Assembly (NCBI GenBank): GCA_945952345.1 | Contig: CAMFIS010000006.1 | Location: forward strand, 1 to 48,531 | DNA length: 48,531 nucleotides | Direction: 5' to 3' | DNA from: an uncultured Fimbriimonas sp. | GTDB lineage: Bacteria > Armatimonadota > Fimbriimonadia > Fimbriimonadales > Fimbriimonadaceae | Part shown: positions 1 through 7,790 of the stretch, one piece after another | How the letters are laid out: each line of letters begins with the position of its first letter | Position numbering within the stretch: position 1 is the first letter of the stretch | Translations under genes and position numbers: made by a program | Notes under the pieces: generated by a model | Told to the model about the DNA's origin: nothing | The model's input: the letters and a program-made list of their open reading frames with translations, nothing else | The model's database searches: none

Positions 1-117
1 GAGCAGGTCGTCATGCTTTTCGCCGCGAGCGATCGCGTCGTTCAGCAATTGACGCCCCACTGAGAAGCGGTGGGAATGGATCGCCTGGCGTGCTTGCTCG
101 GCGATAGGATGGATCAT
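1..117 (-). CDS. Partial unidentified gene, 5' end only
   Basis: On the minus strand an open frame starts at ATG 117-115 and runs off the left edge (39 codons visible, beginning MIHPIAEQARQ). Its ATG overlaps the TGA of the MerR-type gene as ATGA, so the two genes are probably co-transcribed and translationally coupled. The visible part is soluble-looking and helix-prone, rich in Ala, Gln, Arg and His. It is too short to assign a family, and the role is unknown. Confidence 0.6.
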   Translation of the reverse strand, partial: MIHPIAEQARQAIHSHRFSVGRQLLNDAIARGEKHDDLL

Positions 118-383
118 GCCGCTTCGGTCTGGCGCTGCTTGGCGAGATATCGCCGAGCGCCGGCAATGCTAAACATTTCGTCACGAACGAGGCGCTTGAT
201 TGTGAAAACCGTCTGGATGTCTTCTGGCCGGTAGCGTCGCTGCCCGCCATCGGTTCGCACTGGCTCGAGGAATACCTCGAATTCGCGCTCCCAATATCGC
301 AAGGTGTGGATCTCCACCCCTGTGATCTTGCTGGCAACGCTGATGCTTACCAACCCATCCGACTTTCGCCTTTCGTTCGTCAT
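114..383 (-). CDS. MerR-family transcriptional regulator (short form)
   Basis: This 89-residue protein is essentially one winged-helix MerR DNA-binding domain. Seen in the sequence: the MerR signature VSISVASKITGVEIHTLRYW (about residues 9-28), WERE, the wing RRYRPEDIQTV, and the helix RDEMFSIAGARRYLAKQ. There is no C-terminal effector domain or metal-binding Cys cluster, so it belongs with the short HspR/MlrA-like group and its signal is not predictable. Start chosen at ATG 383 (MTNERRKSDG). An in-frame TTG at 422 would add 13 residues. A dyad lies just upstream (394-422) and may be its own operator. It overlaps the next gene (ATGA at 114-117) and is divergent from the M14 peptidase gene. 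Confidence 0.85.
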   Translation of the reverse strand: MTNERRKSDGLVSISVASKITGVEIHTLRYWEREFEVFLEPVRTDGGQRRYRPEDIQTVFTIKRLVRDEMFSIAGARRYLAKQRQTEAA

Positions 384-393
384 GATCTCTTGT

Positions 394-422
394 TTGTGGT
401 GAGTCAAAAAGTACTCACACAA
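394..422. promoter_or_regulatory. Candidate MerR operator dyad
   Basis: GTGAGT (399-404) and ACTCAC (413-418) are perfect inverted arms with 8 bases between them. The similarity extends outward (TTGTGGTGAGT against ACTCACACAA) with one bulged base. It lies between the divergent MerR and M14 peptidase genes, where a MerR protein would be expected to bind. Binding is inferred only. Confidence 0.4.
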
Positions 423-461
423 CAGGTATCGGCACGGCCCCCGTATTTTTACAGAGGTCTA

Positions 462-476
462 CAGGATAGAATCCTG
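462..476 (+). promoter_or_regulatory. -10 element TAGAAT (467-472) inside a perfect palindrome
   Basis: CAGGAT-AGA-ATCCTG is a perfect 6-bp dyad with a 3-bp centre. The -10-like TAGAAT sits in its middle, 7 bases before the ATG at 480. No Shine-Dalgarno sequence is visible. A leaderless transcript with a repressor site over the -10 box is the simplest reading. Confidence 0.45.
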
Positions 477-479
477 AAA

Positions 480-2978
480 ATGTTCTCGCTTATTGCTTGC
501 TCGTTGATGCTGGGGAGAGTCCAAGTCGATGCCAATATGGAGCTGAATGGCCCGTTCGATCGCGCCGTTCCCCAACCTGAAAACACCCTCGGATACAAGA
601 TCGGAGCGCGAATCACCGTGTATCGCGATCAGGACCGCGTCATGGAATCTTTGGCGGCTTCCTCGGGTGGAAAAGCTAAGCGAATCGACTACGGAATGAC
701 CAACGATCGGCTGCCGTTGCGGGTGTATGCCATCTCCACGCCGAAGAACATTGCTCGCCTGGACGCCATCCATGCCGCTATCGAGAAGGCGGCTCAGACG
801 GGTGTCGCTCCCGCCGCCGATATTCCCGCCATTGTGTGGGTCAACGAGACCATCCACGGCAACGAGCCAGCTTCCTTCGAAGCGGGAATGATGCTCGCCT
901 ATAACCTTATTGCGGGTCGGGGCTCGTTTAGCAAAGCTCTGGATAACGTCGTCGTCATCCTCAATCCCTGCTACAACCCCGACGGTCACGAGCGGTACGC
1001 GGTGACCTACAACTCTTACGCGCACGGAGACTACGCACCGGGCAACTACGAGACTTTCGAGGCGCCGCTGTTCTGGGGTCGGACCAACCACTACCGGTTC
1101 GACATGAACCGCGATCGCGTCTCGTTTAGCCAGAAGGAGACCCAGGCTGAGGTCGCGCTCATGCAGTCGTGGCGTCCGCAGGTGTACCTCGACCAGCACG
1201 GTCAGGTGAACAACTACTTCTTCCCGCCCAACCCGATGTCGATCAACACCAACGTCGACCGGAACCGGCTGAATAAGTGGACGGATATCTTCGGCCGAGC
1301 ATCAGCCAAGGCCTTCGACAAGACTGGTTGGAGCTACTTCGTTCGCGACGAGTTCGACTTCTACTACCCCGGCTACCTCGACTCGCACTCGACTCTTTCG
1401 GGGGCGATCGGTATGACCCACGAGACCGACGGCGGCAAAGAGCTCTTCAAAACCCGCGAGGATGGCTCGATCGTTTCTCTGCGAGAAGGAGCGGCTAAGC
1501 ACATGACCTCAGCTTTGGCTTGTATTCAGGCGGCGGCGGAAAGGAAGTCGGAGCTGCTGGCCGACTGGGCGGCTTACAAGAAGAGTGCGGTAACCGGCGC
1601 ATTCGCGGGTGACTTCAAGCGTGCGATCTTCAAGTCGCGTTCCATCGGCGATCTCAACCGATTGGCGGAGCAGTTGAAGCGCACGGGCGTGAAGAGCCTC
1701 CTCGTCGATACCGGACCTTCGATCAAGGGCACCTCGTTCTGGTCGGGCAAGGAAGAAGACGTCTCCCTTAGCGGACCGACCTTGATTGTCGACATGGCTC
1801 AGGAATATGGCCCGATCGCCAAGGCGCTGATCGAGAAGACTTCGGACTTTGAGAAGGAATTCGTAACGGCGCAGATGAACAAGAAGAACACGGCTCCGGA
1901 AGGCGAGAACTACCCAGGTCAGGAAGGCACGGAGTTCTACGATATGACGGGCTGGGCGCTGCCGTATGCGCACAACCTGCGGGCCTGGTGGACTTCGGAC
2001 ACGCGCGAAATTCCTGCGGTACGAATCGGATCTCCCGCCATGGCTTCGGCCGATTCGGTTGGCTATGTGTCCCCATCTCATGGACAGGATGACCAGCTCG
2101 CCGCGGCCGAAATGGCGTCGGCAGGAATCAAGATTTCCTTCACGCGGTCGGATATCAAGGTCGGCGGAATGACCTTCGAGAAGGGCAGCTTCGTGGTCTT
2201 CAAGATTCGCAATAAAGCGGATGTCGAGTCCAAGCTGAACAAGATCGCCGCTAAGTACGGGGTCGAGTTCATGCCACTTCCCACCAGCTATCCCGACTCG
2301 GGACGCGAGGGACCGGGTAACCGACTCTCGGCGATTCAGAAGCCAAAGGTAGGACTCATCTTCGGCAACGGCGCGAACATGACGGGTGCTAGCGGGGTTT
2401 GGTACACGATGGAGCAGGTGTTCCATCTGCCATTCGTATCGCTTAGCGGCAACGCTCTCAATTCCAACTCGGTGCTGAACTCCTACTCGGTCATCATCGC
2501 TCCGCGCGGCTCGAACGCGGCGGGCAACACGAAGGTGAAGGATTGGGTTCGCGAGGGCGGCGTGCTGGTTGTTTTCCAAGATTCGCTCTCCGCGATCAAC
2601 ACATTCTCGAACGGCCCTTCCAGCCGCGAGCTTCCGGGCACCGTCTTCCGCGCTCAACTCGATCCTCGCTCGGTGCTGTCTTACGGCTATGAGGGAAGCG
2701 AAATTGCGGTTCCGGTGGAAGGCGGTTCCTTCCCGATGGCTCGCAAGGAAGGCGGCGCGGTGGTGAAGTTCTCCAGCGACGATGCTCCGAAGCTGCTGAC
2801 CGGTTGGAGCTGGGGCGACGAGACTGAGAAGGCTCTGAAAGGCGCGGTGTGGCTTCACGACGAGCAGGTTGGACAAGGGCACATCGTCTGGTTCGCGGGT
2901 GACCCTTGCGACCGCGCGATGTGGCCAGGGCTGCATAAGCTGCTGCTGAACGCGATGTTCCTGCTGCCGGGGAATTAG
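480..2978 (+). CDS. Secreted M14-family zinc carboxypeptidase
   Basis: This 832-residue protein is a metallocarboxypeptidase of the M14 clan, predicted to cleave C-terminal residues or peptide cross-links outside the cytoplasm. Zinc site as seen: HGNE (H126, E129) and H240 in YLDQHGQ. Further family landmarks are NPDGHERY (166-173), DMNRDR and a candidate catalytic Glu at 315 in THETDGG. The N-terminus MFSLIACSLMLGRVQVDA is a short signal peptide. The frame is open upstream to 306, but the ATG at 480 places the signal peptide first and has TAGAAT 7 bases before it. About 450 residues follow the catalytic domain, including a ThuA/glutamine-amidotransferase-like segment near the end (VIIAPRGS, WVREGGVLVVF, HIVWFAGDP). 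Substrate unknown. Confidence 0.85.
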   Translation: MFSLIACSLMLGRVQVDANMELNGPFDRAVPQPENTLGYKIGARITVYRDQDRVMESLAASSGGKAKRIDYGMTNDRLPLRVYAISTPKNIARLDAIHAAIEKAAQTGVAPAADIPAIVWVNETIHGNEPASFEAGMMLAYNLIAGRGSFSKALDNVVVILNPCYNPDGHERYAVTYNSYAHGDYAPGNYETFEAPLFWGRTNHYRFDMNRDRVSFSQKETQAEVALMQSWRPQVYLDQHGQVNNYFFPPNPMSINTNVDRNRLNKWTDIFGRASAKAFDKTGWSYFVRDEFDFYYPGYLDSHSTLSGAIGMTHETDGGKELFKTREDGSIVSLREGAAKHMTSALACIQAAAERKSELLADWAAYKKSAVTGAFAGDFKRAIFKSRSIGDLNRLAEQLKRTGVKSLLVDTGPSIKGTSFWSGKEEDVSLSGPTLIVDMAQEYGPIAKALIEKTSDFEKEFVTAQMNKKNTAPEGENYPGQEGTEFYDMTGWALPYAHNLRAWWTSDTREIPAVRIGSPAMASADSVGYVSPSHGQDDQLAAAEMASAGIKISFTRSDIKVGGMTFEKGSFVVFKIRNKADVESKLNKIAAKYGVEFMPLPTSYPDSGREGPGNRLSAIQKPKVGLIFGNGANMTGASGVWYTMEQVFHLPFVSLSGNALNSNSVLNSYSVIIAPRGSNAAGNTKVKDWVREGGVLVVFQDSLSAINTFSNGPSSRELPGTVFRAQLDPRSVLSYGYEGSEIAVPVEGGSFPMARKEGGAVVKFSSDDAPKLLTGWSWGDETEKALKGAVWLHDEQVGQGHIVWFAGDPCDRAMWPGLHKLLLNAMFLLPGN

Positions 2979-2980
2979 GT

Positions 2981-3037
2981 TTGGAGGTGGTGGGCTTCCA
3001 GCCCGCATTGTGATGGGCAAGATGCCCACAACTCCAA
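2981..3037. repeat. Compound inverted repeat with two alternative folds
   Basis: The outer arms TTGGAG (2981-2986) and CTCCAA (3032-3037) enclose two small hairpins: GGGCT-tcc-AGCCC (2992-3004) and GGGCA-aga-TGCCC (3015-3027). Alternatively GTGGGC (2990-2995) can pair with GCCCAC (3024-3029) to make one long rod. It begins just after the stop of the M14 peptidase gene. It may act as a terminator or mRNA 3'-end structure, or be a dispersed repeat. There is no T-run after it. Confidence 0.6.
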
Positions 3038-3480
3038 ATAGGCCCGAGGCATCGAAAAGGAGTTTGGGTCGAGGCACGGACACACGGGAAACGAGTTCGG
3101 ACATCGGGATTGGTCGAGATAAGTTTGTCCGTGTAAGAGTAAACACTGATAAGCTTCGCTCGTTCCTCGCTTCGCGTATCAGTGCCACTCCTCGATCGCT
3201 GCCTCAGGTCCAATCGGGGAGGTTAAACGTTCTGAGGAGTCATGAGCGGCCGTGAGGCTACAAGAGGCTTTTAGCCCCGGGGCGGCGGCATGGGAATTCG
3301 AACTGCTTACCTCGCTCATTCGACCCGAGGCAGCGACACGCCCTAATCGCACTATCAACGGCTGGTTCAAGAACCCTCATCCTCTCGATTCGCTTCGCTC
3401 ATTACCCTTCAGCGGGATCTTCGACAACCCCCGGCAACTTCGCTGCTCTCCCTCCCAAAGGGCAAGCGGAAGGGCACAGT
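3038..3480. other. Noncoding block between convergent genes
   Basis: No convincing gene. It holds one copy of the covarying hairpin family (3142-3188). After that comes a degenerate stretch (about 3240-3480) with GCTTCGCTC-like motifs, and on the minus strand a phrase resembling the decayed 3' end of a gene (purine-rich GGGAGGGAGAG near 3450). Short open frames here have no ribosome-binding site and no recognisable protein signature. Confidence 0.5.
3142..3188 (-). repeat. Covarying hairpin repeat, copy 1 (AT/AT type)
   Basis: On the minus strand this reads GTGGCACTGATA ... TATCAGTGTT. It has the same frame as the copies at 19446, 24288, 24353 and 36913, with a stem CACTGATA/TATCAGTG. The bases that differ from other copies differ on both arms. 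It lies between convergent genes. Confidence 0.7.
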
Positions 3481-3510
3481 AAAAAAATGGCCCCGATGCT
3501 GATCGGGGCC
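3481..3510 (-). terminator. ftsZ: Rho-independent terminator of ftsZ
   Basis: On the minus strand GGCCCCGA-tcagca-TCGGGGCC is a perfect 8-bp stem, followed after one base by seven Ts (A-run 3481-3487 on the plus strand). It starts 29 bases after the ftsZ stop codon. Confidence 0.9.
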
Positions 3511-3538
3511 GATATGTGGCTGGAGAATGATAAAGTCT

Positions 3539-4732
3539 TTACTCGCCGAGTCGTTGCCTTCGCAGGAATGTCGGGATGTCCAGATCGATATCTTCGAGTT
3601 GTGGCGCCGCCAACTGGGCCTGAGTTCCGTCGGCAGTCGTCGAACTTAAAGGTACAGACGGGACAATCGGCGTAATCGGAGCGATTGTTTCCGAAGAAAT
3701 TCTCGATCGCGAATATTCTGCCGGAATCGTCGGCTGAACGAAGATGTTGGTGTCGACCTTTTCGCCCACGGTCTGGTTCTTGAGGTCCATTCCGGCGGCA
3801 AGGAGCGTGATCTGGACTTCCCCTTCGGCGGTTTCCTTCATCACGTGGCCCATGATGATCTCGGCCTCTTCGGCGTCGGTGAACTGGAGGATGTACTCCA
3901 TGGCCTCGTGCGCCTCGCCGATGCTGAAGTCGGGACCGGCGGTCACGTTGACCAACAGTCTCTTCGCACCCTGGATATTGGTTTCCAGGAGCGGAGAGTT
4001 AGCGGCCGCTTGTGCAGCGAGCTTTGCTCGCTGATCGCCTACAGCGCGGCCAAGACCCATGAGGGCGACCCCCGCATTGCTCATCACCGACCGCACGTCG
4101 GCGAAGTCGACGTTAATGATTCCAGGCAGCAGGATGATGTCAGAGATTCCCTGCACGCCCTGTCTCAGAACGTCATCGGCTTCAGCAAAAGCTTGTTGCA
4201 TCGTCGTCTTCTTGTTGACGACGTCGAGGAGTCGGTCATTGGGGACCGTGATGAGGGTGTCGACTTGCTCGCGGAGTCGCTCAGCGCCATCGGCGGCGAG
4301 CTTGCGGCGCTTCGGACCTTCGAAGAGGAAGGGCTTGGTCACCACACCAACCGTGAGAATGCCCATTTCCTTGGCGATTTTTGCGACTACGGGAGCGGCA
4401 CCGGTTCCGGTTCCACCACCCATTCCGGCGGTGATGAAGACCATATCGACATCTTCGAGTTCCTCACGAATGATGTCGATGCTTTCCTTCGCCGACTTTT
4501 CGCCAACCTCAGGATCGCCACCCGCGCCGAGTCCTCGGGTGAGGTCGGTGCCAAGCTGAATCTTCTTCGGGGCCAGACTCGTAGAGAGCGCCTGTGCGTC
4601 GGTGTTCATCGACACAAAGTGAACTCCCATCACGCCTTCGCGGATCATCCGATTGACAGCGTTGCTTCCAGCTCCGCCAACTCCAATCACTTTTATGGTC
4701 GCTTGATTTTCAAACAAATTTTCCGGTCGCAT
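3539..4732 (-). CDS. ftsZ: Cell division GTPase FtsZ
   Basis: FtsZ is the tubulin-like GTPase that polymerises into the cytokinetic ring at midcell. The 397-residue product shows the nucleotide-binding motif [15 protein letters not shown] (15-29), the tubulin signature GGGTGTG (105-111) and the T7-loop NVDFADV (207-213). The conserved C-terminal peptide [13 protein letters not shown], which docks FtsA and other membrane tethers, is present. The start is ATG at 4732 ([10 protein letters not shown]); an upstream in-frame extension to 4834 is not FtsZ-like. No ftsA, ftsQ or mur genes adjoin it, so it is detached from the classical dcw cluster here. A strong terminator follows. No good Shine-Dalgarno sequence precedes the start. 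Confidence 0.98.
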   Translation of the reverse strand: MRPENLFENQATIKVIGVGGAGSNAVNRMIREGVMGVHFVSMNTDAQALSTSLAPKKIQLGTDLTRGLGAGGDPEVGEKSAKESIDIIREELEDVDMVFITAGMGGGTGTGAAPVVAKIAKEMGILTVGVVTKPFLFEGPKRRKLAADGAERLREQVDTLITVPNDRLLDVVNKKTTMQQAFAEADDVLRQGVQGISDIILLPGIINVDFADVRSVMSNAGVALMGLGRAVGDQRAKLAAQAAANSPLLETNIQGAKRLLVNVTAGPDFSIGEAHEAMEYILQFTDAEEAEIIMGHVMKETAEGEVQITLLAAGMDLKNQTVGEKVDTNIFVQPTIPAEYSRSRISSETIAPITPIVPSVPLSSTTADGTQAQLAAPQLEDIDLDIPTFLRRQRLGE

Positions 4733-4879
4733 TGTTTTCCAGATTTTGCCGTCCAGGCAATTTACACGCGACAATCCCTTGCTGCGTATACGGACGGTAG
4801 GGAGATCACAAAAGGAGCTTCCTGTTTCATTCAACCCGGAGAATGGGGATAAGTTTCCCAGTTGGGGAAAACGTGGGGA

Positions 4880-5752
4880 TTAATAAAGTCTTTCCACAGA
4901 GTACTTTGCCAAACCTTCGAGGATGCTCTGATTGACTAAACCTTGAATGTTCTGGATCGCCTTTTCGGCCAGGTCAAACGCCTTCTTTCGGCTTTCGTCG
5001 ATGCCATAAATCGCGGGATAGGTGGCCTTCTGGCGATCACGATCGCTGCCCGCGGCTTTGCCCAGTTGCTCCGGCGTTCCGGTTTCGTTGAGGAAGTCAT
5101 CGGCGATCTGGAAAGCGAGGCCCATGCATTCGCCGTATTCTTTCAGTTTTGGTCTGGCATCTTGCTTGGAACCCAATAGCGATCCGATTTCGCAGGCAGC
5201 GGCGATGAGAGATGCCGTTTTGCGCCGGTGAATCAGTTCGAGTGTGTCAGCGTCCACCGGCTTACCTTCGCTGAGGACGTCGATCGTTTCTCCGCCGACC
5301 AAGCCATAGGTCCCTACTGCCCGGGTGAGGATCTTCATCGTTTCCACCACGACCGTCGTTTCGGCTTGTTGGTTACCAAGCACCTCGAATGCGAGCGCGA
5401 AGAGAGCATCGCCGGCGAGGATGGCAACGGCCTCACCGAACTTCTTGTGGCAAGTCGGCATACCTCTCCGCAAGTCGTCGTTGTCGATTCCGGGTAGGTC
5501 GTCGTGGATCAACGAGAAGCAGTGGATCATTTCTACCGCACATGCGGCATCGAGAGCCTGCTTCGGATCACCGCCGGTGGCTTGAGTACAGATGAGGGTT
5601 AGTGCGGGCCGGAGCCGCTTGCCCGGAGCGAGACAACTGTAGCGCATGGCCTCGTGGAGGACGCTTGGCGTCTCGGTGGTTGGCGGGAGCAGTTGGTCGA
5701 GTCGGGCGTTCACCTGGTTGATGGTGGGTTGCAGGATCGACTCGAAGTCCAT
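4880..5752 (-). CDS. ispA: Polyprenyl diphosphate synthase (FPP/GGPP type)
   Basis: This enzyme condenses isopentenyl diphosphate with allylic diphosphates to make C15-C20 prenyl diphosphates for quinones, undecaprenol and other isoprenoids. The 290 residues show the GKRLRP motif (44-49), the first Asp-rich motif DDLPGID with D84, D85 and D90 followed by DDLRRG, and the second one as DDFLNETG (218-225). The C-terminal KATYPAIYG matches IspA proteins. In the second motif the third Asp is replaced by Asn (N222); this is odd but may be tolerated. The start MDFESILQPT at 5752 is preceded by TACCCT 7 bases upstream, within one arm of a long inverted repeat shared with the divergent gene. Chain length cannot be told from sequence alone. 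Confidence 0.92.
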   Translation of the reverse strand: MDFESILQPTINQVNARLDQLLPPTTETPSVLHEAMRYSCLAPGKRLRPALTLICTQATGGDPKQALDAACAVEMIHCFSLIHDDLPGIDNDDLRRGMPTCHKKFGEAVAILAGDALFALAFEVLGNQQAETTVVVETMKILTRAVGTYGLVGGETIDVLSEGKPVDADTLELIHRRKTASLIAAACEIGSLLGSKQDARPKLKEYGECMGLAFQIADDFLNETGTPEQLGKAAGSDRDRQKATYPAIYGIDESRKKAFDLAEKAIQNIQGLVNQSILEGLAKYSVERLY

Positions 5753-5759
5753 TGGAGTA

Positions 5760-5765
5760 AGGGTA
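5760..5765 (-). promoter_or_regulatory. Candidate -10 (TACCCT) of the prenyl synthase gene
   Basis: TACCCT on the minus strand ends 7 bases before ATG 5752. This is the spacing seen at other genes of the window that lack a Shine-Dalgarno sequence. Confidence 0.35.
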
Positions 5766-5872
5766 CCGCGTCTCAGTGCAAGTGCCCGCAGCGCTAGTGC
5801 GAGAAAAGTATTGCAAGCTTCAGTTCGGCTCGCACTTGCACTAACGAAGTGAGCACTTGCACTGAGACGCGG

Positions 5873-5878
5873 TACCCT
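5873..5878 (+). promoter_or_regulatory. Candidate -10 (TACCCT) of the DUF1015-like gene
   Basis: TACCCT ends 7 bases before ATG 5886. It is the mirror image of the element facing the prenyl synthase gene. Confidence 0.35.
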
Positions 5879-5885
5879 TCCCCTT

Positions 5886-6776
5886 ATGTCCGAGCTTCTG
5901 CCGTTTCGCCCGTGGCGATTCGCCAACGCCAACCTCGCTTGGGCGGAGGAGCTGAAGAACCCGGAGCGGAAGGCGGATGACCGATCTCCCTTCGTACGTT
6001 ACGCTCGGTCGGCGGCATTGTTTTCCCAGCTCGTGCGCGATCAAGAGGTAACCCTTGCCGTCAATCCCGAGTTACCATCCATCAACTCCGGCGGCATCGA
6101 CTTTCACTACGGAGTGGCAAAGTTGGACGACATTCGAACCACCATGTCGGTTCTGCCGTCTGCGAAAGAGCACATTCAGCGTGTCCTCGAAGGCATCCAA
6201 CTTTACATCGACCCTATCGTGGTGGTTTCAAACCCAGTTGGCGGCTATCTCGCGGTGGGTCAGCATGAACTCTTGGCCGCAGCCAAGGCGTATCAGGACG
6301 AGATGCGTCGACCAGGGAAGGAGCGAAGCAGCGACTTCTGCCTCGTCGCCGTCGCCAGCGAAAAAATTCTGGACCAGGTCCAAGTTCAGCCTCTGGCCTA
6401 CGAGAATATTCGCGGATCGGCGGAAACCGTAAAGGGTTTAGTTGCGGCTGGGTATTCCCTTAGTCCTAGGACGGATGACCCAAGCACGGTATCGATCGAC
6501 GTCGAGGGCCAACAATATAGTAAGTCCGTCGCGAACAACGCGAATTGGAAAGAAGAATTAATGGCGGCGCTTGGAGTGCGTTCACTCGATCTGAATTCGA
6601 TTCGCGAACCAGAATCCGGTGAACCATCTGGTAAAAAGAACGTTCTCACGGCACCAACGCCATCGATAAATGTCCTGAAAAGTGGGTTCGAAGCTCCGTA
6701 CAATGCCTACCGAGCACAAATCCTTCCACCTTCGGGAGTTATGATGTGGAGTCTGAGAGATTTTCGAAACGCATGA
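5886..6776 (+). CDS. Divergent DUF1015-like protein
   Basis: This 296-residue soluble protein has no signal peptide. Two parts resemble DUF1015: the N-terminal PFRPWRF and the block GQHELLAAAKAYQDEMRR followed by DFCLVAVASEKILDQVQVQPL (about residues 123-167). The family usually has a GHHRYETAL-type core there, followed by a hydrophobic strand. The HHR core has become QHE and the protein is about 100 residues shorter than typical DUF1015 members, so it may have lost or changed its activity. The biochemical role of the family is not firmly established. Its stop overlaps the start of the metallo-beta-lactamase-fold gene (ATGA at 6773-6776), so the two are translationally coupled and probably act together. 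Confidence 0.5.
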   Translation: MSELLPFRPWRFANANLAWAEELKNPERKADDRSPFVRYARSAALFSQLVRDQEVTLAVNPELPSINSGGIDFHYGVAKLDDIRTTMSVLPSAKEHIQRVLEGIQLYIDPIVVVSNPVGGYLAVGQHELLAAAKAYQDEMRRPGKERSSDFCLVAVASEKILDQVQVQPLAYENIRGSAETVKGLVAAGYSLSPRTDDPSTVSIDVEGQQYSKSVANNANWKEELMAALGVRSLDLNSIREPESGEPSGKKNVLTAPTPSINVLKSGFEAPYNAYRAQILPPSGVMMWSLRDFRNA

Positions 6777-7579
6777 AAGTGCTTTTGATGGGTACAGGGG
6801 GAGCGGATGGAGTTCCGGCTTTATACGGCGACGATCGCGTAAGTTGCTACGCGCGCGAACACGGCGGCAAAGACATTCGCACGCGTTCGGCTGCCCTTAT
6901 CGACCTTGAGATCAAGCTCGATCTCGGTCCGGATACCCTTGCCCAAGTCCAACGCCAGGGTATCGATGCCCGCGAGTGGTCGGCGGTTTTCTTCACCCAT
7001 AGCGACGAAGACCACCTGTGCCTGAGCGAGATTCAATACGGCATGTTTCCGTTCGTCGAGTGCGAAAAACTGGAGTACACGATCTACGGCAATTCACTCG
7101 TATGCGAACTCATTCGCCACCGATATCCCGAATGGCCCATCGACCTTGTCGAACTTTCCGCCTACCGGTCCGTTCAACACGAGGAATACCTCGTCACCCC
7201 GATCCGAGCAACCCACAAGGGAGACGAAGAGTGCCACAACTTCATAGTCGAAAGAGATGGCCGACGCTTCTTGTACGCGACCGATACCGGCTTTTACCAG
7301 CAAGAAGTTTTCGATTTTCTTGCGGGCAAGCAAATTCATGCGATGGTCGTGGAGTGCAGCGACGGATTCGCGAAGACTCCCTACAATGGCCATATGGATC
7401 TCGCTCAATGCGTTGAGCTTGTTCACCGGCTGCGAAATGATGGCGCACTCGCCAGCAACGCGCAAGTCTTTACGACCCACCATGCGGCCGGGGGCAACGC
7501 CACCTATGCTGAATTGGAAGATGCCCTGAGACCTCACGAGATCGTCGCGGGATACGATGGGCTTTCGTTCGAAGTCTAA
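6773..7579 (+). CDS. Metallo-beta-lactamase-fold hydrolase, PhnP-like
   Basis: This 268-residue protein resembles PhnP-type phosphodiesterases, which cleave cyclic phosphates or other phosphodiesters with two metals. Seen: the N-terminal strand MKVLLMGTGGADG, RTRSAALID, the metal motif FFTHSDEDHL (about 72-81), H144 in RATHKG, LYATDTGFY with its metal-bridging Asp, ECSDG...GHMDL and the C-terminal TTHHAAGG. In the HxHxDH motif the second His is Asp (H-S-D-E-D-H), which changes one metal ligand. The start at 6773 overlaps the stop of the preceding gene; an earlier in-frame start at 6746 would lengthen the N-terminus by 9 residues. A hairpin with a T-rich tail follows. Confidence 0.8.
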   Translation: MKVLLMGTGGADGVPALYGDDRVSCYAREHGGKDIRTRSAALIDLEIKLDLGPDTLAQVQRQGIDAREWSAVFFTHSDEDHLCLSEIQYGMFPFVECEKLEYTIYGNSLVCELIRHRYPEWPIDLVELSAYRSVQHEEYLVTPIRATHKGDEECHNFIVERDGRRFLYATDTGFYQQEVFDFLAGKQIHAMVVECSDGFAKTPYNGHMDLAQCVELVHRLRNDGALASNAQVFTTHHAAGGNATYAELEDALRPHEIVAGYDGLSFEV

Positions 7580-7581
7580 GC

Positions 7582-7605
7582 TCGCGAAGTTATTAGAATT
7601 CGCGA
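7582..7605 (+). terminator. Probable terminator after the PhnP-like gene
   Basis: TCGCGAA (7582-7588) and TTCGCGA (7599-7605) form a perfect 7-bp stem with a 10-base loop, followed by the T-rich CATCTTCTTGCTTTTG. It sits 2 bases after the stop codon. Confidence 0.5.
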
Positions 7606-7790
7606 CATCTTCTTGCTTTTGTGATCCAATCGAATCGTTCGGTGCAAAGTGACCGTCCGTATTAGAGCCAACGGATTGGCGGGCGCAATATTGGCCAGGA
7701 TGGCCACACCTTCTCTCCCTCGGACATTCTCGGTTTCTGCGCCAGCATTGAGATTCGTTGTAGAATAAATATCGGAGGCCCATCGACCCC

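Larger units (their letters stand above)
5759..5879. repeat. Perfect 27-bp inverted repeat in a divergent promoter region
   Basis: The arms 5759-5785 and 5853-5879 are exact reverse complements over 27 bases (arm core GGTACCGCGTCTCAG), separated by 67 bases. Inside the loop a second pair, AGTGCGAG (5796-5803) and CTCGCACT (5829-5836), is also inverted, and GCACTTGCACT occurs twice (5832, 5853). Each arm ends with TACCCT placed 7 bases before the ATG of the gene it faces, so the two divergent genes have mirror-image promoters. Confidence 0.85.

Noticed and set aside
1509-3188. Long minus-strand open frame (559 codons) antisense to the M14 peptidase
   Set aside because: Arg-rich shadow of a GC-rich gene; the plus-strand protein has clear catalytic motifs and this frame has none.
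3845-4852. 335-codon plus-strand frame over ftsZ
   Set aside because: Antisense shadow; FtsZ signatures on the other strand are unambiguous.
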